The position numbers were made by a program, and so were the translations under genes. The notes under the pieces were generated by a model. That model ran no database searches. It saw nothing but the letters and a program-made list of their open reading frames with translations, and was not told where the DNA came from. 64,000 nt of DNA, from NCBI RefSeq assembly GCF_001640805.2, contig NC_066835.1, positions 23,116,172 through 23,180,171 on the forward strand, given 5' to 3'. Position 1 is the first letter of the stretch, and the number at the start of each line of letters is the position of its first letter. Source of the DNA: Lates calcarifer (taxonomy: Eukaryota > Chordata > Actinopteri > Centropomidae). Below are positions 44,107 to 56,079 of the stretch, piece after piece.

Positions 44107-44938
44107 ATGTCCAGTCTCAGTTTTCTGTCTGTTTATCTCAGTGGAGCCTCAGTGATCCTGCTGCTGACTGCTGCTGGTGAGTCTGAAACACTGTGTGTCT
44201 GAGTGTGTGTGTGATCTTGTTCATGTGATCAGTGTGTGTGTTGCAGCTGTGTGACTTCCTGTCTCAGTGTTATGGTGAATTAAACTCAACTGACGTTTTC
44301 ATTCAAACTGAGAAACATTAAACTAAAGGAGGAAACATCAGCTGCTGAGCTCAGTTTATTAGGAACAGCGTCCTGATCTCAGTGCAGCTGCTGCTGAACT
44401 GTGTTGATGAGTCCTCAGCATGAAGGAGCTTCTACACACAGGTCTACTGCTCCTTCAAGAGGCTGTAGTGGTGCGTTCAGGGGGATTTAGGACTTGAGGA
44501 CGAGTGTGTGTGTGTGTGTGTGTGTTGAACAGCTGGTTTTTATAAAGTTTGTCTGGATCATGTGACTCTGCCAACAAACGCCCCCACTGCTCTGTAACTG
44601 ACCCCCCCATGGATTTTATTTTCTTTATTTCCTTCTACTGTTCTCCTCCTCCTCTCTTCCTCCTCTCCTCTCCTCCTCCTCTCCTCCTCCTCTCCTCCTC
44701 TCTTCCTCCTCCTCTCCTCTCCTCCTCTCCTCCTCTCTTCCTCCTCTCCTCCTCCTCTCTTCCTCCTCTCCTCCTCCTCTCCTCTCCTCCTCTCCTCTCC
44801 TCCTCCTCTCCTCTCCTCCTCTCCTCTCTTCCTCCTTCACTCCTTCCCTTTCTTCCTTCCATCCTCTTTTTATTTCCTCTCTCTCTACCTTCTTTCTTTT
44901 TTCCTCGGTCCCGCCCACACACTTTGATTGACAGGTGA

Positions 44939-44984
<46 letters not shown>

Positions 44985-45195
44985 ACCTGGTTCTCATTTC
45001 CTCCTCTGTTATGATTGACAGGCTGTTAGTGATGACACACTTCCTGTTTAGTAACAATTAACAGCCCGCCCCCTCAGTTCCCATCAGCCCTGTGTGTGTG
45101 TGTGTGTGTGTCTGTGTGTCTGTGTGTGTGTGTCTGTGTGTCTGTGTGTGTGTGTGTGTGTCTGTGTGTCTGTGTGTGTGTGTCTGTGTGTGTGT

Positions 45196-45236
<41 letters not shown>

Positions 45237-45261
45237 TGTGTGTGTGTGTGTCTGTGTGTGT

Positions 45262-45295
<34 letters not shown>

Positions 45296-48200
45296 CTGTG
45301 TGTGTGTGTGTCTGTGTGTCTGTGTGTGTGTAAACAGGAAGTAGCTTCACCTGCAGAGCTCATCGTCTGCTTTTATCGTCAGGGAGTTAAATATAAAACC
45401 AGACTCAGAGTCCAGACCAGGAGCCTCCTGGACCTGGTTTCATGTGACTGATTCAGGATTAGATTTCTCTAACGAAGCTTCAGAGAAACTGGACCTGGAT
45501 CTGGACCTGGACCTGGACCTGGACCTGGACCTGGACCTGTTACTGAACAGGAGGAGAAACCTGTCGGCTGCTTTAAGAATCTGACCTGAACCAGCTGATC
45601 CAGTTCAGAGACAGTCTCAGAGACCAGGAGAGACCAGGAGAGACCTGACGACTGTTCAGGAGTCAGTGGGTTTGTTTGTCTTTTACACCGGGACGTCACA
45701 AACAGATAAACAGCAGAGACAGAGACTGGAGCAGCTCTGGTTAAGAATTTAAAGCATTTGGGGGGGGGGGGGGGGGTAAGGGGAGGAGGAGAGTTTATCA
45801 GTGACACACACACACACACACACAGAGGGATGATGGATGCTGAGGGAGGAGGAAACAGGTCTTCAGGGATCAGAGAGTTTCCCATCAGACTGTAACACTG
45901 TCAGTGTGTGTGTGTGTGTGTCAGACTCAGATCAGAGTTGAACAGATCAGGATCAGGTCCTGGTTTAGTCCACTCTGTGGAGTTACCTGCTGCCTCCCTC
46001 CCTGCTGGTTTGTCTGCAATGCTGCATTCAAGTTCCTCTCTGGAAGTTCCTCCTAAAGTCATAACAACCCCACCAACCCCAACATCAGAATCCAAGATGG
46101 CTGCTCCTCATCAGCAGCAGTGAACTCTCTGCTAATGTTCCTGTTTATAGCAGCTCAGTCTCATTAGTTTACATGAAGTCAGTCAGACACAGAGAACTGT
46201 TCAGGTTTTATCTGTGGACATGTTGCTACGCTGTTTGTAGAGCGTTGTTAGCAACTGTTGCTAACAACAGCTAGTCTGAGATACGACTGAATCAGTTCAC
46301 CTTCATGGTTTAATGCTCCAGGTTTAAAGTGTTTGTGTTAAACTCTAATGTGAACAGCTGAGCTGTTCTTCACACCTGAGCTGATTCTGAGCCATGTTTC
46401 TCTGGGGAGACGTCACCTCAGACTCTGATGGACATTGAATGCAGCACAGACCTGCTGATCTCTCACTCAGACAGGACAGCACTCAAACACTGAGGTCACA
46501 GGTGTCAGCAGATGTGCTGATTTGAGTTCAGATAAGAAGCTGTTTCAGTGAAGTTTCATCAGGACGTGGTGGAAAGTAACTAAGTACATTTACTCAGGTT
46601 CTGTAGTAACTCCAGATAAACTGCACAGTTATTGATTACTCACTAAAACACATTATTAAAGACACAGGTGAAAGAAGCAGAAGGAGCTTTTTTCCTGATT
46701 AACTCTAAAAATCTTCAGTAACTTCTGCTTTAAAAAACTAATAATCAATTATCAAACATGTCACTGATTCATTTTCTATCAATCAAATAACTGATTAATC
46801 AGCTGATTGATTTAATGCTAAATTTACTCAGATAAAACTACTTCAAGTATCAGAAGTAAAAGTACTCATGATGCAGAGTGTAACTGAATGTAACTGTAAC
46901 TGGATCAATGATTCTGATTAACTCCTGGAGTTCATGTAGTTAAACTGATTGGTTTCCAATGCAGAGTCAGGTGGAGCTCAGGTGATCTGTGTTGGTGGTT
47001 TACCGTACTGTACGCTGTATGAGAGCAGCTGGATTGAAAACATGCAGAGAATCTGCTGTGGGGCCAGAAACACTCCCAGACGCCCACAGACTGGTCGTCC
47101 TCTCCTCTTTGTATCGGAGGCAGATGGTGTAGGTGAAAGGCCGACAGAAAAATGTCTTTCATACATCAGAGGTGGAAAAACCCAAAATAAACGGAGGATA
47201 AATCAGAGAGAGAAAGACAACAGCTTCACACAGAGAGCTGACGAACCTGTTCACCTCACTGCACCAGAAACAAGATTAGAAACACAGCAGCTTCATTAGT
47301 GACCAGTTTCTACTCTGATGTCACCTGGAAGCAGCAGTTTTCTACATGAGACCAGTTTAAAGGTCGAGTGTCAGAGTGTGGGAGGTGAACCAACAGTTTC
47401 TAACTCTGCTCCTCGATGGAGCTCAGATTAACTCACTCTGTTTGTCATGAGGACTCTGAACTGGATCTGGAGCTCAGCCAATCAGGGTCATGGGTCTGCT
47501 GCAAGGAATTATGGGATGGCATTAATGTCCAGGAAGCACTGAAGCTTCTCTCCTTAGAGACCTGGACCAGGTCTGATCAGGTCTGAGACTCTGACCTGTC
47601 CCTGTTTTCACCTGTGAACTAAAAACAAACTGGCCAGCAGAGTCTGGTGCTGTGCTTGTTCTGTCCAACAGAGGGCGCTGTGGCAGCTTCATTCTTCTTC
47701 TATTACTAAACACTGAAAATGGGTTAAAGTTAGGTCACTTTAACTGAGTCAGTAGATTTAACTGTGAAGCTAACCAGTGAAGCTAAGCTGTGAAGCTAAG
47801 CTGTGAAACTAAACTGTGAAGCTAACCAGTGAAGCTAAGCTGTGAAGCTAAGCTGTGAAGCTGGGAGGTTGAGCAGTCACTGGGTTTACCATCAGAAGAA
47901 CACTGAGGTAAATGTGTCAGATGTTTCAGATGTTTCAGTTTGTCTCTGTGTGTTAGCCTAGCTTAGCACAGACTGAAACCCTCTGGCTGCTGTGGACTGT
48001 GTCGTTCTTCTTCTTGGTATGAACCTGTCTGTTTTGTGTTTTCAGCGTCTCAGGCTCAGGACTACGACTTCACTCCACCTACGGACTATGACTCTGACTA
48101 CAATGCTACCTTCGAGTACAGTTTCTACAGTAAGTCACACACAACTCAGGAAACACTCTGATGTTTCCAGATGTTAACACTGATGTGTTTTCAGGTAACA

Positions 48201-49507
48201 CCAGCAGCGAGGACCTGGAAAAGTTCAGCGAACGATTCATCGACCAGGAAGGGGAGGAGGATGCGACTGTTACCATGACAACCACCCAAGGACCCACAGA
48301 GAAGGGAGGGGCCAAAGTTAATAATGCTGCATCACTTCCTGTTTCTCTGGTAAGAACGTGTAGATATCTGAGCTGAAGCAACAACAGGTGTTCAGAGAGG
48401 GAAAGACAGGATGTTTAAGGTGAAATAGTTACATCATGTTGGTTTAGACCAGGTTTAAGTTAAACCTCTATGAAACTCAGACTTCATTAGTTAAACCTCT
48501 GTTAGACCAGGTTTGAGTTAACCCTGAGTTTCTGCAGCAGCTGGTTCAGACTAAACTTCTGACGCAGGGTTTTCAGTCAGCGCCAGCCTTCGGTTACATG
48601 ATTGGACATTAAAACATTAAAACAGTGACCCCTGACCCTGAGTAGGCACCAGACACAAACCTGTTCCAGTCCACTGCAAAAACCCTCTTAAACCAGGTTT
48701 AAACCTGACTTAAAGCTTGAACTCCAGCTGAGCTGGTGACAGAGCTACAGCTCCTTCATTCTGTTTGTGTTGGAACAAAACTGAATCAGAGCCAGTCTGA
48801 GACCCAATGATGTGAAGATGAAAGGTGGAGCGATTCTTTCTAAAACTGCTGATTCCACATAGTGCAGCTGAGAGCAGCTGGTTTCTATCAACACTGTGTA
48901 TGACTGTGTGTCCATCTGTTTTCTATAACTGTGAAGCTGATCCCTGCCAGCATCAACAAATACACTCTTTATATCTTTAAATCAAAGAGTTGAAGTGTGT
49001 TGTAATATACATCTGTGACAGAGAGGCTCAGAATGAAACTAAAACCAACAGGAAGAAGAAGTGAAATGAAAACAATACTTCTGTATGGTTTTTTAATTCT
49101 TTAATATTTAACACTTATTCATGTTATTGATGTTATTAATATTCACAGTCTGAGCTCCAGGTTACAGGATTAAAGGGCAATTCCACCCAGTGCAGTGAAT
49201 GTTGTAGTGTGGATGTAATTTTCAGCCTCTGTGTCGTCTCAGGATCGTCTGTGATGTTTCTGAGGACGACTGTTTGCAGACATGTTGACCGCAGCTTAAC
49301 GAGTCTCAGTGTTCAGTTACTTCCAGAACAAAAAGCTCAATCACACGATGCATTGTTCTCCTCCAGAAGAACTAAACCCACCAGAGGACAAAACAAGAGT
49401 TCATGAACTGAAAACGTTCCAAAGACTTGTTTGTCTTTGTTTTAAATCCTCAGGACGGTGAAGACAGAGACGGGGACGTGGACGTCCTCCTCATGTGGAG
49501 GAGCTGA
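44107..49507 (+). CDS. Small secreted or membrane protein, candidate C1orf54 homologue
   Basis: Four exons (44107-44176, 48046-48129, 48195-48349, 49454-49507) join in phase to 120 residues; human C1orf54 has 131. Residues 1 to about 24 form a signal peptide (hydrophobic VILLLTAA, then ASQAQ). The mature part is acidic and tyrosine-rich (YDFTPPTDYDSDYNATFEYS), followed by SEDLEKFSERFIDQ and a Thr-rich stretch (TVTMTTTQGPTEK). The order of a Tyr/Asp-rich segment, an SED-L-helix and a Thr-rich tail resembles human C1orf54, whose gene lies in the same 1q21 neighbourhood. The function is unknown. The first intron is 3.9 kb and full of simple repeats. A second possible last exon lies at 50167-50241. 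Identity is tentative. Confidence 0.55.
44641..44840 (+). repeat. (CTCCTC)n polypyrimidine tract
   Basis: About 200 bases of TCC/TCTTCC repeats lie in intron 1 of the C1orf54-like gene. Both strands give long open frames that are compositional only. Confidence 0.95.
44939..45331 (+). repeat. (TG)n and (TGTGTCTG)n microsatellites
   Basis: There are two TG blocks, about 44939-44983 and 45090-45331. The second is interrupted by TC. They lie in intron 1 of the C1orf54-like gene. Confidence 0.95.
45488..45540 (+). repeat. (GGACCT)n hexamer repeat
   Basis: About eight GGACCT-like units. The same unit encodes a Pro-Gly run inside the pogz exon at 29884-30054. Confidence 0.9.
46195..46440 (+). repeat. 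Dispersed repeat B, copy 1
   Basis: About 240 bases (from AACTGTTCAGGTTTTATCTG to GATGGACATTGAA) recur almost unchanged at 57142-57390 in the same orientation. Confidence 0.92.
46565..46890 (+). repeat. Interspersed repeat starting AAGTAACTAAGTACATTTAC
   Basis: The left end AGTAACTAAGTACATTTACTC and right end AAGTAAAAGTACTCATGATG fit the common teleost AGTACT-rich repeat also seen at 22773-22970. Confidence 0.65.
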
Positions 49508-49511
49508 CAGA

Positions 49512-49517
49512 AATAAA
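49512..49517 (+). promoter_or_regulatory. Poly(A) signal of the C1orf54-like gene
   Basis: AATAAA lies five bases after the stop codon of the exon at 49454-49507. That is very close but workable, as cleavage follows downstream. Confidence 0.5.
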
Positions 49518-49716
49518 TTTAACAAGCAGCAGAGTGTTTGTAGACTTCTCTTTGCCCTGGGGTTTGTCTCTCAGCAGCACACGGTCCTACCTACTCTACT
49601 TGGTTTGTTTCGTGCTCACTTGATGTTTGTTTAGTGTTTCTGTCACAGTATATGAAGGGTGAGGGTGTTTGTATATAAAGTGAGCGTTAACAGCTGCAGA
49701 CCTGATGGATGACCCC

Positions 49717-50009
49717 AACTCTTTACCTAACCCTTTAACTAACCCTTTACCTAACCTTAACCCTTTATCTAACCCTTTACCCAACCCTTTACCTAACCAT
49801 AACCCTTTAACTAACCCTTTACCCAACCCTTTACCTAACCTTAACCCTTTAACTAACCCTTTACCTAACCTTAACCCTTTAACTAACCCTTTACCTAACC
49901 TAACCCTTTACCTAACCATAACCCTTTAACTAACCCTTTACCTAACCTAACCCTTTACCTAACCTAACCCTTTAACTAACCCTTTACCTAACCTTACCTA
50001 ACCTTAACC
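49717..50009 (+). repeat. Degenerate telomere-like array, CTTTACCTAACC type
   Basis: About 290 bases of CCCTTTAACTAACCCTTTAC units, a TAACCC-derived repeat with TTTA insertions. Confidence 0.92.
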
Positions 50010-50166
50010 GAACAGTATAAATGGAACGTTCAGATCAGAAACATACACATGATGGAAACTGATCACACTGTGTGTTTCTCTACAGTCTAACACACACATC
50101 AACAGTGATGTGTCATGTAAACAGTCATGTGATCAGAGGAGCTGATGATGTATTTACTGTCTGCAG

Positions 50167-50241
50167 GAAATCAGGATGCTCATCTGGAGTCTGATGATCC
50201 TGATCAGTCTGAACCTGCAGCAGATACAGGACTCACTATGA
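50167..50241 (+). CDS. Possible alternative last exon of the C1orf54-like gene
   Basis: It begins after a good acceptor (TTTACTGTCTGCAG). Read in phase 0, the phase in which the exon ending at 48349 exits, it gives EIRMLIWSLMILISLNLQQ, then a short tail and TGA. That is a hydrophobic C-terminus, a general property also found at the end of human C1orf54. If used, the protein would be membrane-attached instead of ending in the acidic tail of the 49454 exon. No transcript evidence is available. Confidence 0.35.
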   Translation, partial: EIRMLIWSLMILISLNLQQIQDSL

Positions 50242-50291
50242 GACTGGACACACACACACTCAGCAGGTCAGACAGACACACACACACACCC

Positions 50292-50384
50292 TAACTTTAT
50301 TAGGAGACACAGTCAGTGGTGGTAGAAGTATTACAGTAACAGTACCACAGAGTAAAAATACTTTATTACAAGTAAAAGTCCTCA
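50292..50384 (+). repeat. Left flanking duplicate of the telomeric satellite
   Basis: TAACTTTATTAGGAG through AGTAAAAATACTTTATTAC recurs at 52016-52100. The two copies bracket the satellite in direct orientation. Confidence 0.85.
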
Positions 50385-50881
50385 TACAGTCACAGGACTC
50401 ATGCAGCACTGTAATGATGGAGGTGATGGTGGACTTCAGGAGACATCATCCAACAGCCCTGTATCAACTGTGGAGCCTGCATTTCCCAGGACCTGAAGTG
50501 GGAGACCAACTTCAACATGTTTATTCTGTATATTTTATATGTTTTTTACATTTTACTCTATTGTAGTTTATTTCTTTTTTTCTATTTTCTCCTCTTGTAT
50601 GTATTTCTGCTAGAGAAACACCAACAGCCCGAAACAAATTCCTTGTGTTTGTCAACATATGTGGCCAATAAAACTGATTCTGATTCTGACTCTGATTCTG
50701 AATTCATAATATGCAGATGTATTAACAGGTCTCTCTCTCATTCTCTTTCTCTCTCCCTCTAATCCTCTATAGAATATCACACCTCTCTTTGGTACAAAAA
50801 GTTTAATTAAACTTTAATTTCAATAACCTTTACCAAATCAGCTTCTCCAAAATGGGTACTTTTAGCCACAGAACAGTTTCT

Positions 50882-51975
50882 CCTAACCCTAACCCTAGCC
50901 AGTTTCAGCTAACTCTAACCCTAACCCTAACCCTAGCCAGTTTCAGCTAACCCTAACCCTAACCCTAGCCACTTTCAGGTAACCCTAACCCTAACCAGTT
51001 TCAGCTAACCCTAACCCTAACCCTAACCCCATAACCCTAACCAGTTTCAGCTAACCCTAACCCTAACCCTAACCAGTTTCAGCTAACCCTAACCCTAACC
51101 CTAGCCAGTTTCAGCTAACCCTAACCCTAGCCACTTTCAGGTAACCCTAACCCTAACCCTAACCCTAGCCACTTTCAGGTAACCCTAACCCTAACCAGTT
51201 TCAGCTAACCCTAACCCTAACCCTAAACCCATAACCCTAACCAGTTTCAGGTAACCCTAACCCTAACCCTAGCCAGTTTCAGCTAACCCTAACCCTAACC
51301 CTAGCCACTTTCAGGTAACCCTAACCCTAACCAGTTTCAGGTAACCCTAACCCTAACCCTAGCCACTTTCAGGTAACCCTAACCCTAACCAGTTTCAGCT
51401 AACCCTAACCCTAACCCTAACCCTAACCAGTTTCAGCTAACCCTAACCCTAGCCAGTTTCAGCTAACCCTAACCCTAACCCTAGCCACTTTCAGGTAACC
51501 CTAACCCTAACCCTAACCCTAACCCTAGCCAGTTTCAGCTAACCCTAACCCTAGCCACTTTCAGGTAACCCTAACCCTAACCCAGTTTCAGCTAACCCTA
51601 ACCCTAACCCTAGCCACTTTCGGGTAACCCTAACCCTAGCCAGTTTCAGCTAACCCTAACCCTAACCCTAGCCACTTTCAGGTAACCCTAACCCTAACCC
51701 TAGCCAGTTTCAGCTAACCCTAACCCTAGCCACTTTCGGGTAACCCTAACCCTAGCCAGTTTCAGCTAACCCTAACCCTAACCCTAGCCACTTTCAGGTA
51801 ACCCTAACCCTAACCCTAACCCTAGCCAGTTTCAGCTAACCCTAACCCTAACCCTAGCCAGTTTCAGCTAACCCTAACCCTAGCCAGTTTCTGCTAACCC
51901 TAACCCTAGCCACTTTCAGGTAACCCTAACCCTAACCCTAACCCTAGCCAGTTTCAGCTAACCCTAACCCTAACC
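50882..51975 (+). repeat. 1.1-kb interstitial telomeric satellite
   Basis: Units of two to five CCCTAA telomere hexamers alternate with GCCAGTTTCAGCTAA or GCCACTTTCAGGTAA. The spacer has a small number of fixed variants, so this is an organised minisatellite and not a raw telomere end. Confidence 0.96.
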
Positions 51976-52015
51976 ACATATACACAGAATCAGAGAAAGG
52001 TCAGAGGTCAGAGGT

Positions 52016-52100
52016 TAACTTTATTAGGAGTCACGTTCAGTGGCAGTATTACAGTAACAGTCTGACAGAGTAAAAATACTTTATTACAAGTAAAAGTTCT
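52016..52100 (+). repeat. Right flanking duplicate of the telomeric satellite
   Basis: It is the direct repeat partner of 50292-50384. On the minus strand it also supplies AATAAA hexamers (near 52079) that could end the minus-strand gene next to it. Confidence 0.8.
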
Positions 52101-52158
52101 GAATTTACAATGAAAGAGGAGGAGAGGAGAGAGAGAAAGAAAGCCGTTGTGTGGCGGC

Positions 52159-54538
52159 TCAGTCCTGGTCTGGATCCAGGTCCTGGTGTGAGTCCTGCAG
52201 GTTTAAGATGTCGACACCTGAAAGATAAAAATAAAGAGTGTAAACTGACTGTGACCTCTGACCTTTGTGTTGTATCCTCATGTGATGTTGAATGCTGTTG
52301 ATGAAGTGAACCTGATGAACATAACGAAGCAGCTGATTTTCTTCTGTTCACAGTTAAAGGTCGATCCTGAGACTAGAGCCCTGCAGAGGCAGACCTCAGT
52401 TCATGATTAGAATCAGAAACCTGCAGATTCTGACATTTAGAAGAAAAACAATGCGATAAAAACTGACTCAGAGTTTGTTCTACTGAAAGGCGACGAGACG
52501 TTCGGGTCCTAAAATAAGAGATAAAAGTAAATTAAATCACTGAGGAGTGAAACTCAGGGAAAAACAACAGGACATCATCACTTTATTCATATTCTCTGTT
52601 TCTTCCTGTTTTCCAGCTGCTGCTGGGTGTGTTTGATGCTACAGAAACCAGCGAGGGTCACCTGACCTAAGGCGGGAGGGGTCAGTGTCACCTCTGTGAC
52701 CTTTGACCTCAGCACAAAGAAACTCCTCCTGTCTGTCACCTTGGCGTGGGACCAAGTGAAGCTCGGCCAATCACAAACCTTTATTTGCACCTCAGTTCAC
52801 TGCAGAACTTTTCTTATAGATATAAAAAAAAAATTATCACATTTTCACAGTTTCACTTTTTATCAGAATGTTGGAGAAACAGAAGTACGGAGGCCCAGAG
52901 GGGTCATGAAGAGAAAATCAGAGATCAGAGATAACTGTGTCTGTAAACTATAAAATAAATGACTAATGTATTATCTCCTGAACATTAATCAAAACATGAC
53001 AACAAATTATATCAAAATATAATTTTCTGTAATAACATGGTCTCAGTATATATTTTTTTCTCTGACCACTCTGGGCCACTGTACAGAACAGATCCTACAT
53101 AATATTATTTTTCATATGGTGGGTCATCTGTATGAGTATGAAAGCTTATTAATGCCAAAACTGTTGAGTGAGAGCAAAGAAAAATCAGGATTCAGCTCAC
53201 CTGTGGAGAGACTTCAAGACCTGATCCGAGGGCACAGCCAGACTGGAGTGGACCAGGACCAGATCCAAGATGTAGTTGACCTGAACAGAGAGACAAACAA
53301 TCAATTAAAAAGCAGTGTAAGAATAAATTTGACGTCATAGAAATCAAAATAATTATCTTTTTTCTTTCAAAGACAGATTTATATAAATAAAGTCCAACAA
53401 TAAAAATTTAACTGTGAATTATCTTATCTTATCTGACCTGTTCAATGTCAGAGTCTTAGAAACTCTGATTTATCTCGCCAACGACTCTGAACTCTTTCAC
53501 TGTGACCTGTTATAAACTGTAACCATGGCAACAGTGATGAGTGATGTGGACACCTCAGTGAGTTAATTAAAATTAGATTTTTGTACTTTTAAATATACAT
53601 TTCCCTCTTTGTTCTGTTGCCACTGATTATGCTGAAAAATGATTTAATTCTGTCATGAATGAACTTCCATATTTCAAGTCCTGTAACTGAGAGAGCTGTG
53701 AATGTTTTCTGTGGAAAAACATCAAATGTTAAGAGATTATATTTTTAATCTGATGAGGATGAAAATCTTATTTTTTAAAAATAATAAAAACACTTTTGTA
53801 CAGATAAATCCTGTAAATTTGACAGAAATCAGAATCTAGTTTCTGAATCAAATGAGCAGCATTTGTTCTAAGGAAAAAGAAAAATGAGGTCCGATAATTT
53901 AACAAATAGCTCTTTAGCTGTTTGAGTCATGAGACAAATAAAATCTTGTTTGTTATTCAAATATTTGAATGTTGGAAACATTTTGGGAAAAAAACATTAA
54001 AGCTAAAAATTAAACACAGGAAATAACAGAAACAACCTTCAGCAGATTTCTGTACTTTGTTTCATATCTGTTTGTGTTTTTCAATAAAATGTGTTAAAAG
54101 TTCTGAACAGTTTCTGTCGTTCATGTCAGTGGTGACTCTGTGTCTCTGTAACAAGTAAAAATCAAACCTGATTTAAATGTTGCAGCTGTCCGACTACGGT
54201 GGCTGACGAGGACAAAACACACTGCACCTGGAAAAAACACGACACAAACAGATGAAGAAAACATATCATCACTGAACTTAACTGTTCCTTTAACTCCGTT
54301 GTTACCAAACGCTGCTGTGATGAGCTGCTGCAGAGCTCCCCCTGCAGGCTCGGAAGATCCTGCTGTGAGACTGTGCAGAGTTTTCTCCTGTTTGTGTGTA
54401 TTTGCAGTGTGTTTGTCCTCGTAGGCCACCGTACCTGTCAAATAGGAAACGCTCCTGTTCTGTCAGAGAATCGACCTTCACCAGAGAACAACGACTCTGC
54501 AGCTCAAGTTTCAGAAGAAGAAGTCGCAGGTTCAAATC
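52159..54538 (-). CDS. Unidentified multi-exon gene, C-terminal exons (partial model)
   Basis: I do not recognise this protein. Minus-strand segments 54482-54538, 54306-54362, 54168-54227, 53201-53280, 52667-52707 and 52159-52217 have AG/GT borders and compatible phases. They join to an open frame of about 104 residues that ends in TGA. Parts read LRLLLLKLELQSRC, VVGQLQHLNQ, VNYILDLVLVHSSLAVP and VDILNLQDSHQDL: helical, leucine-rich, with no cysteine or histidine pattern. The first segment is doubtful, because its start also looks like a tRNA-type T-arm. No start codon or upstream exon was found. The border from the 54306-54362 segment to the last exon is the better-supported part. It may be a real small gene or chance. 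Confidence 0.3.
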
Positions 54539-54600
54539 CTGTGAGTAGAGAGGGAGGGGAGCTGAAAACCATGTCAACATGTTGAACCAAAAAATCAAAT

Positions 54601-54786
54601 CAAAGCTGGTGCAGTGGATCATGTCTGAGCTGGTCAGAGAGTTGGTCCAGGTCGTGAAGCTCAGACTGGAGCAGCTGTCTGAACCTCAGGGACAAACTCA
54701 TGGTGAAAAAGACAAGCAGCTCCTCCTCCTCCTTCAGCTCTTCCACTGTGAAGCTGATGTTCGGACTCTGGGTCAAAGCTGCAGAC
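54601..54786 (-). CDS. Exon-like open frame, amphipathic helical protein fragment
   Basis: After an acceptor (CTTGTCTGCAG) the minus strand reads an open frame containing ISFTVEELKEEEELLVFF and RFRQLLQSELHDLDQL, then stops with TGA at about 54601. It could be the last exon of an isoform of the neighbouring unidentified gene, because no donor compatible with this frame is visible. The family is unknown. Confidence 0.3.
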
Positions 54787-55425
54787 AAGAAGCTCGGTTG
54801 TCCTGTTGACGGATCCTCTCTGACTCTCTGACATCAGCTGAGCAGAAAAACAACAAACAAACAAACATGAAGAAAACAACAAATTCTGTGGTGAAGCCGA
54901 ATCACACTGAAACTGTCTGACTGCTTCTTTAAAACTGTTCCACTGATGAATGTGTTTGTTTGTTTGTTTACCTCTGAGACACAGGACTTTAAGGTAAAAC
55001 ATAATTAATTTACTCAGTGTTCAGCTGATCAACAGGAAACTGTTGATAACAGGTGATTTCATGTGAGCTGATCAATGAACTGATCAATAATCGTTAGCTG
55101 CAGCTTCACTGAGGAACCCCACCCCACCCCATCCCCCTGGAGAGTGGCGTGGAGGTGTCACATGTTCCTGGGTTATTTCTGGCGGTTGGCGTGCGGCGGT
55201 GGTTTGATGGTGATGGGAGGTGTCTGTTAACGAGTCCGTCAGTGTCACAGACTCAGTGAGAGGTGGAGGAGGAGGAGGAGGAGGAGGAGGTGACGACGCC
55301 TCAGGCTCCTCAGTTATTTCAGTCCAGGAGGAAACGGCACGACAGCTCGACTGAAACCTGATGAAGGAAACAACTCCTGTTTTTACTGTTTCAACACGTT
55401 TCAATATGGCCGCTTCACCTAACAC

Positions 55426-55896
55426 CAGTTTAAAATCAATTCTTTTAAAATAATCTTTACACTGTCACTGCAGAGTTTTATAGCAGCGATGGACATGTGA
55501 TCAGTCATCAGCACAATTAACAATCAATACAGGAAGTGAAGAAATGATCCAACAACAATCCTCTGAAACAAAGACGGTAAAGTTGAACTAACAGGAAGTA
55601 AAACAACAAAGATCTGTGGCCTCATAAAGGCAGTGACGCTCCACACAACACAACACGACACAATTACCACAGTGTTTATTCCTCTGACAGCTTGAACACA
55701 GCTCAGTTTAACCTGTTACAGCGCCTCCTGCTGGTCCCTGACACACAGCAGCTCTGGACTGTGACCAGCTGATCAACACACTGTTTAAATAAAGTTTTAT
55801 TCAATTAGAGTTTTACAGTGTAAAATAATTTGATCTCATTTACAAAAACACCTGCTCAACAACTGTACTGGAGCCCCCTGCAGGCTGCAGAGTGTA

Positions 55897-55934
<38 letters not shown>

Positions 55935-56044
55935 GCAGGATGAAAGGTGTGAGTGTGTGTGTTGCAGCCTCCTCTCTGATCGCTCTGTGTGTTTCAGTCT
56001 GTGACCTTCACTGAAACTCTGCTGTCAGCTGATAACAGAGACAC

Positions 56045-56079
<35 letters not shown>

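Noticed and set aside
44549..44938. Pro/Leu/Ser-rich (plus) and Arg/Glu-rich (minus) open frames
   Set aside because: They arise from a CTCCTC polypyrimidine tract.
45092..45451. Cys/Val-rich open frames over (TG)n and the His/Thr-rich frames opposite
   Set aside because: Pure microsatellite translation with no gene signals.
54500..54545. tRNA-like T-arm (GCAGGTTCAAATCCTG)
   Set aside because: No acceptor stem or D-arm pairs at the right distance, so no tRNA or complete tRNA-derived SINE head can be supported.
55084..55425. 113-residue minus-strand open frame with a polyproline run
   Set aside because: The proline run is a GAG/CTC microsatellite and nothing else is family-like. An alternative frame reading GFSRAVVPFPPGLK to a stop was considered, but no upstream exon could be linked with confidence.
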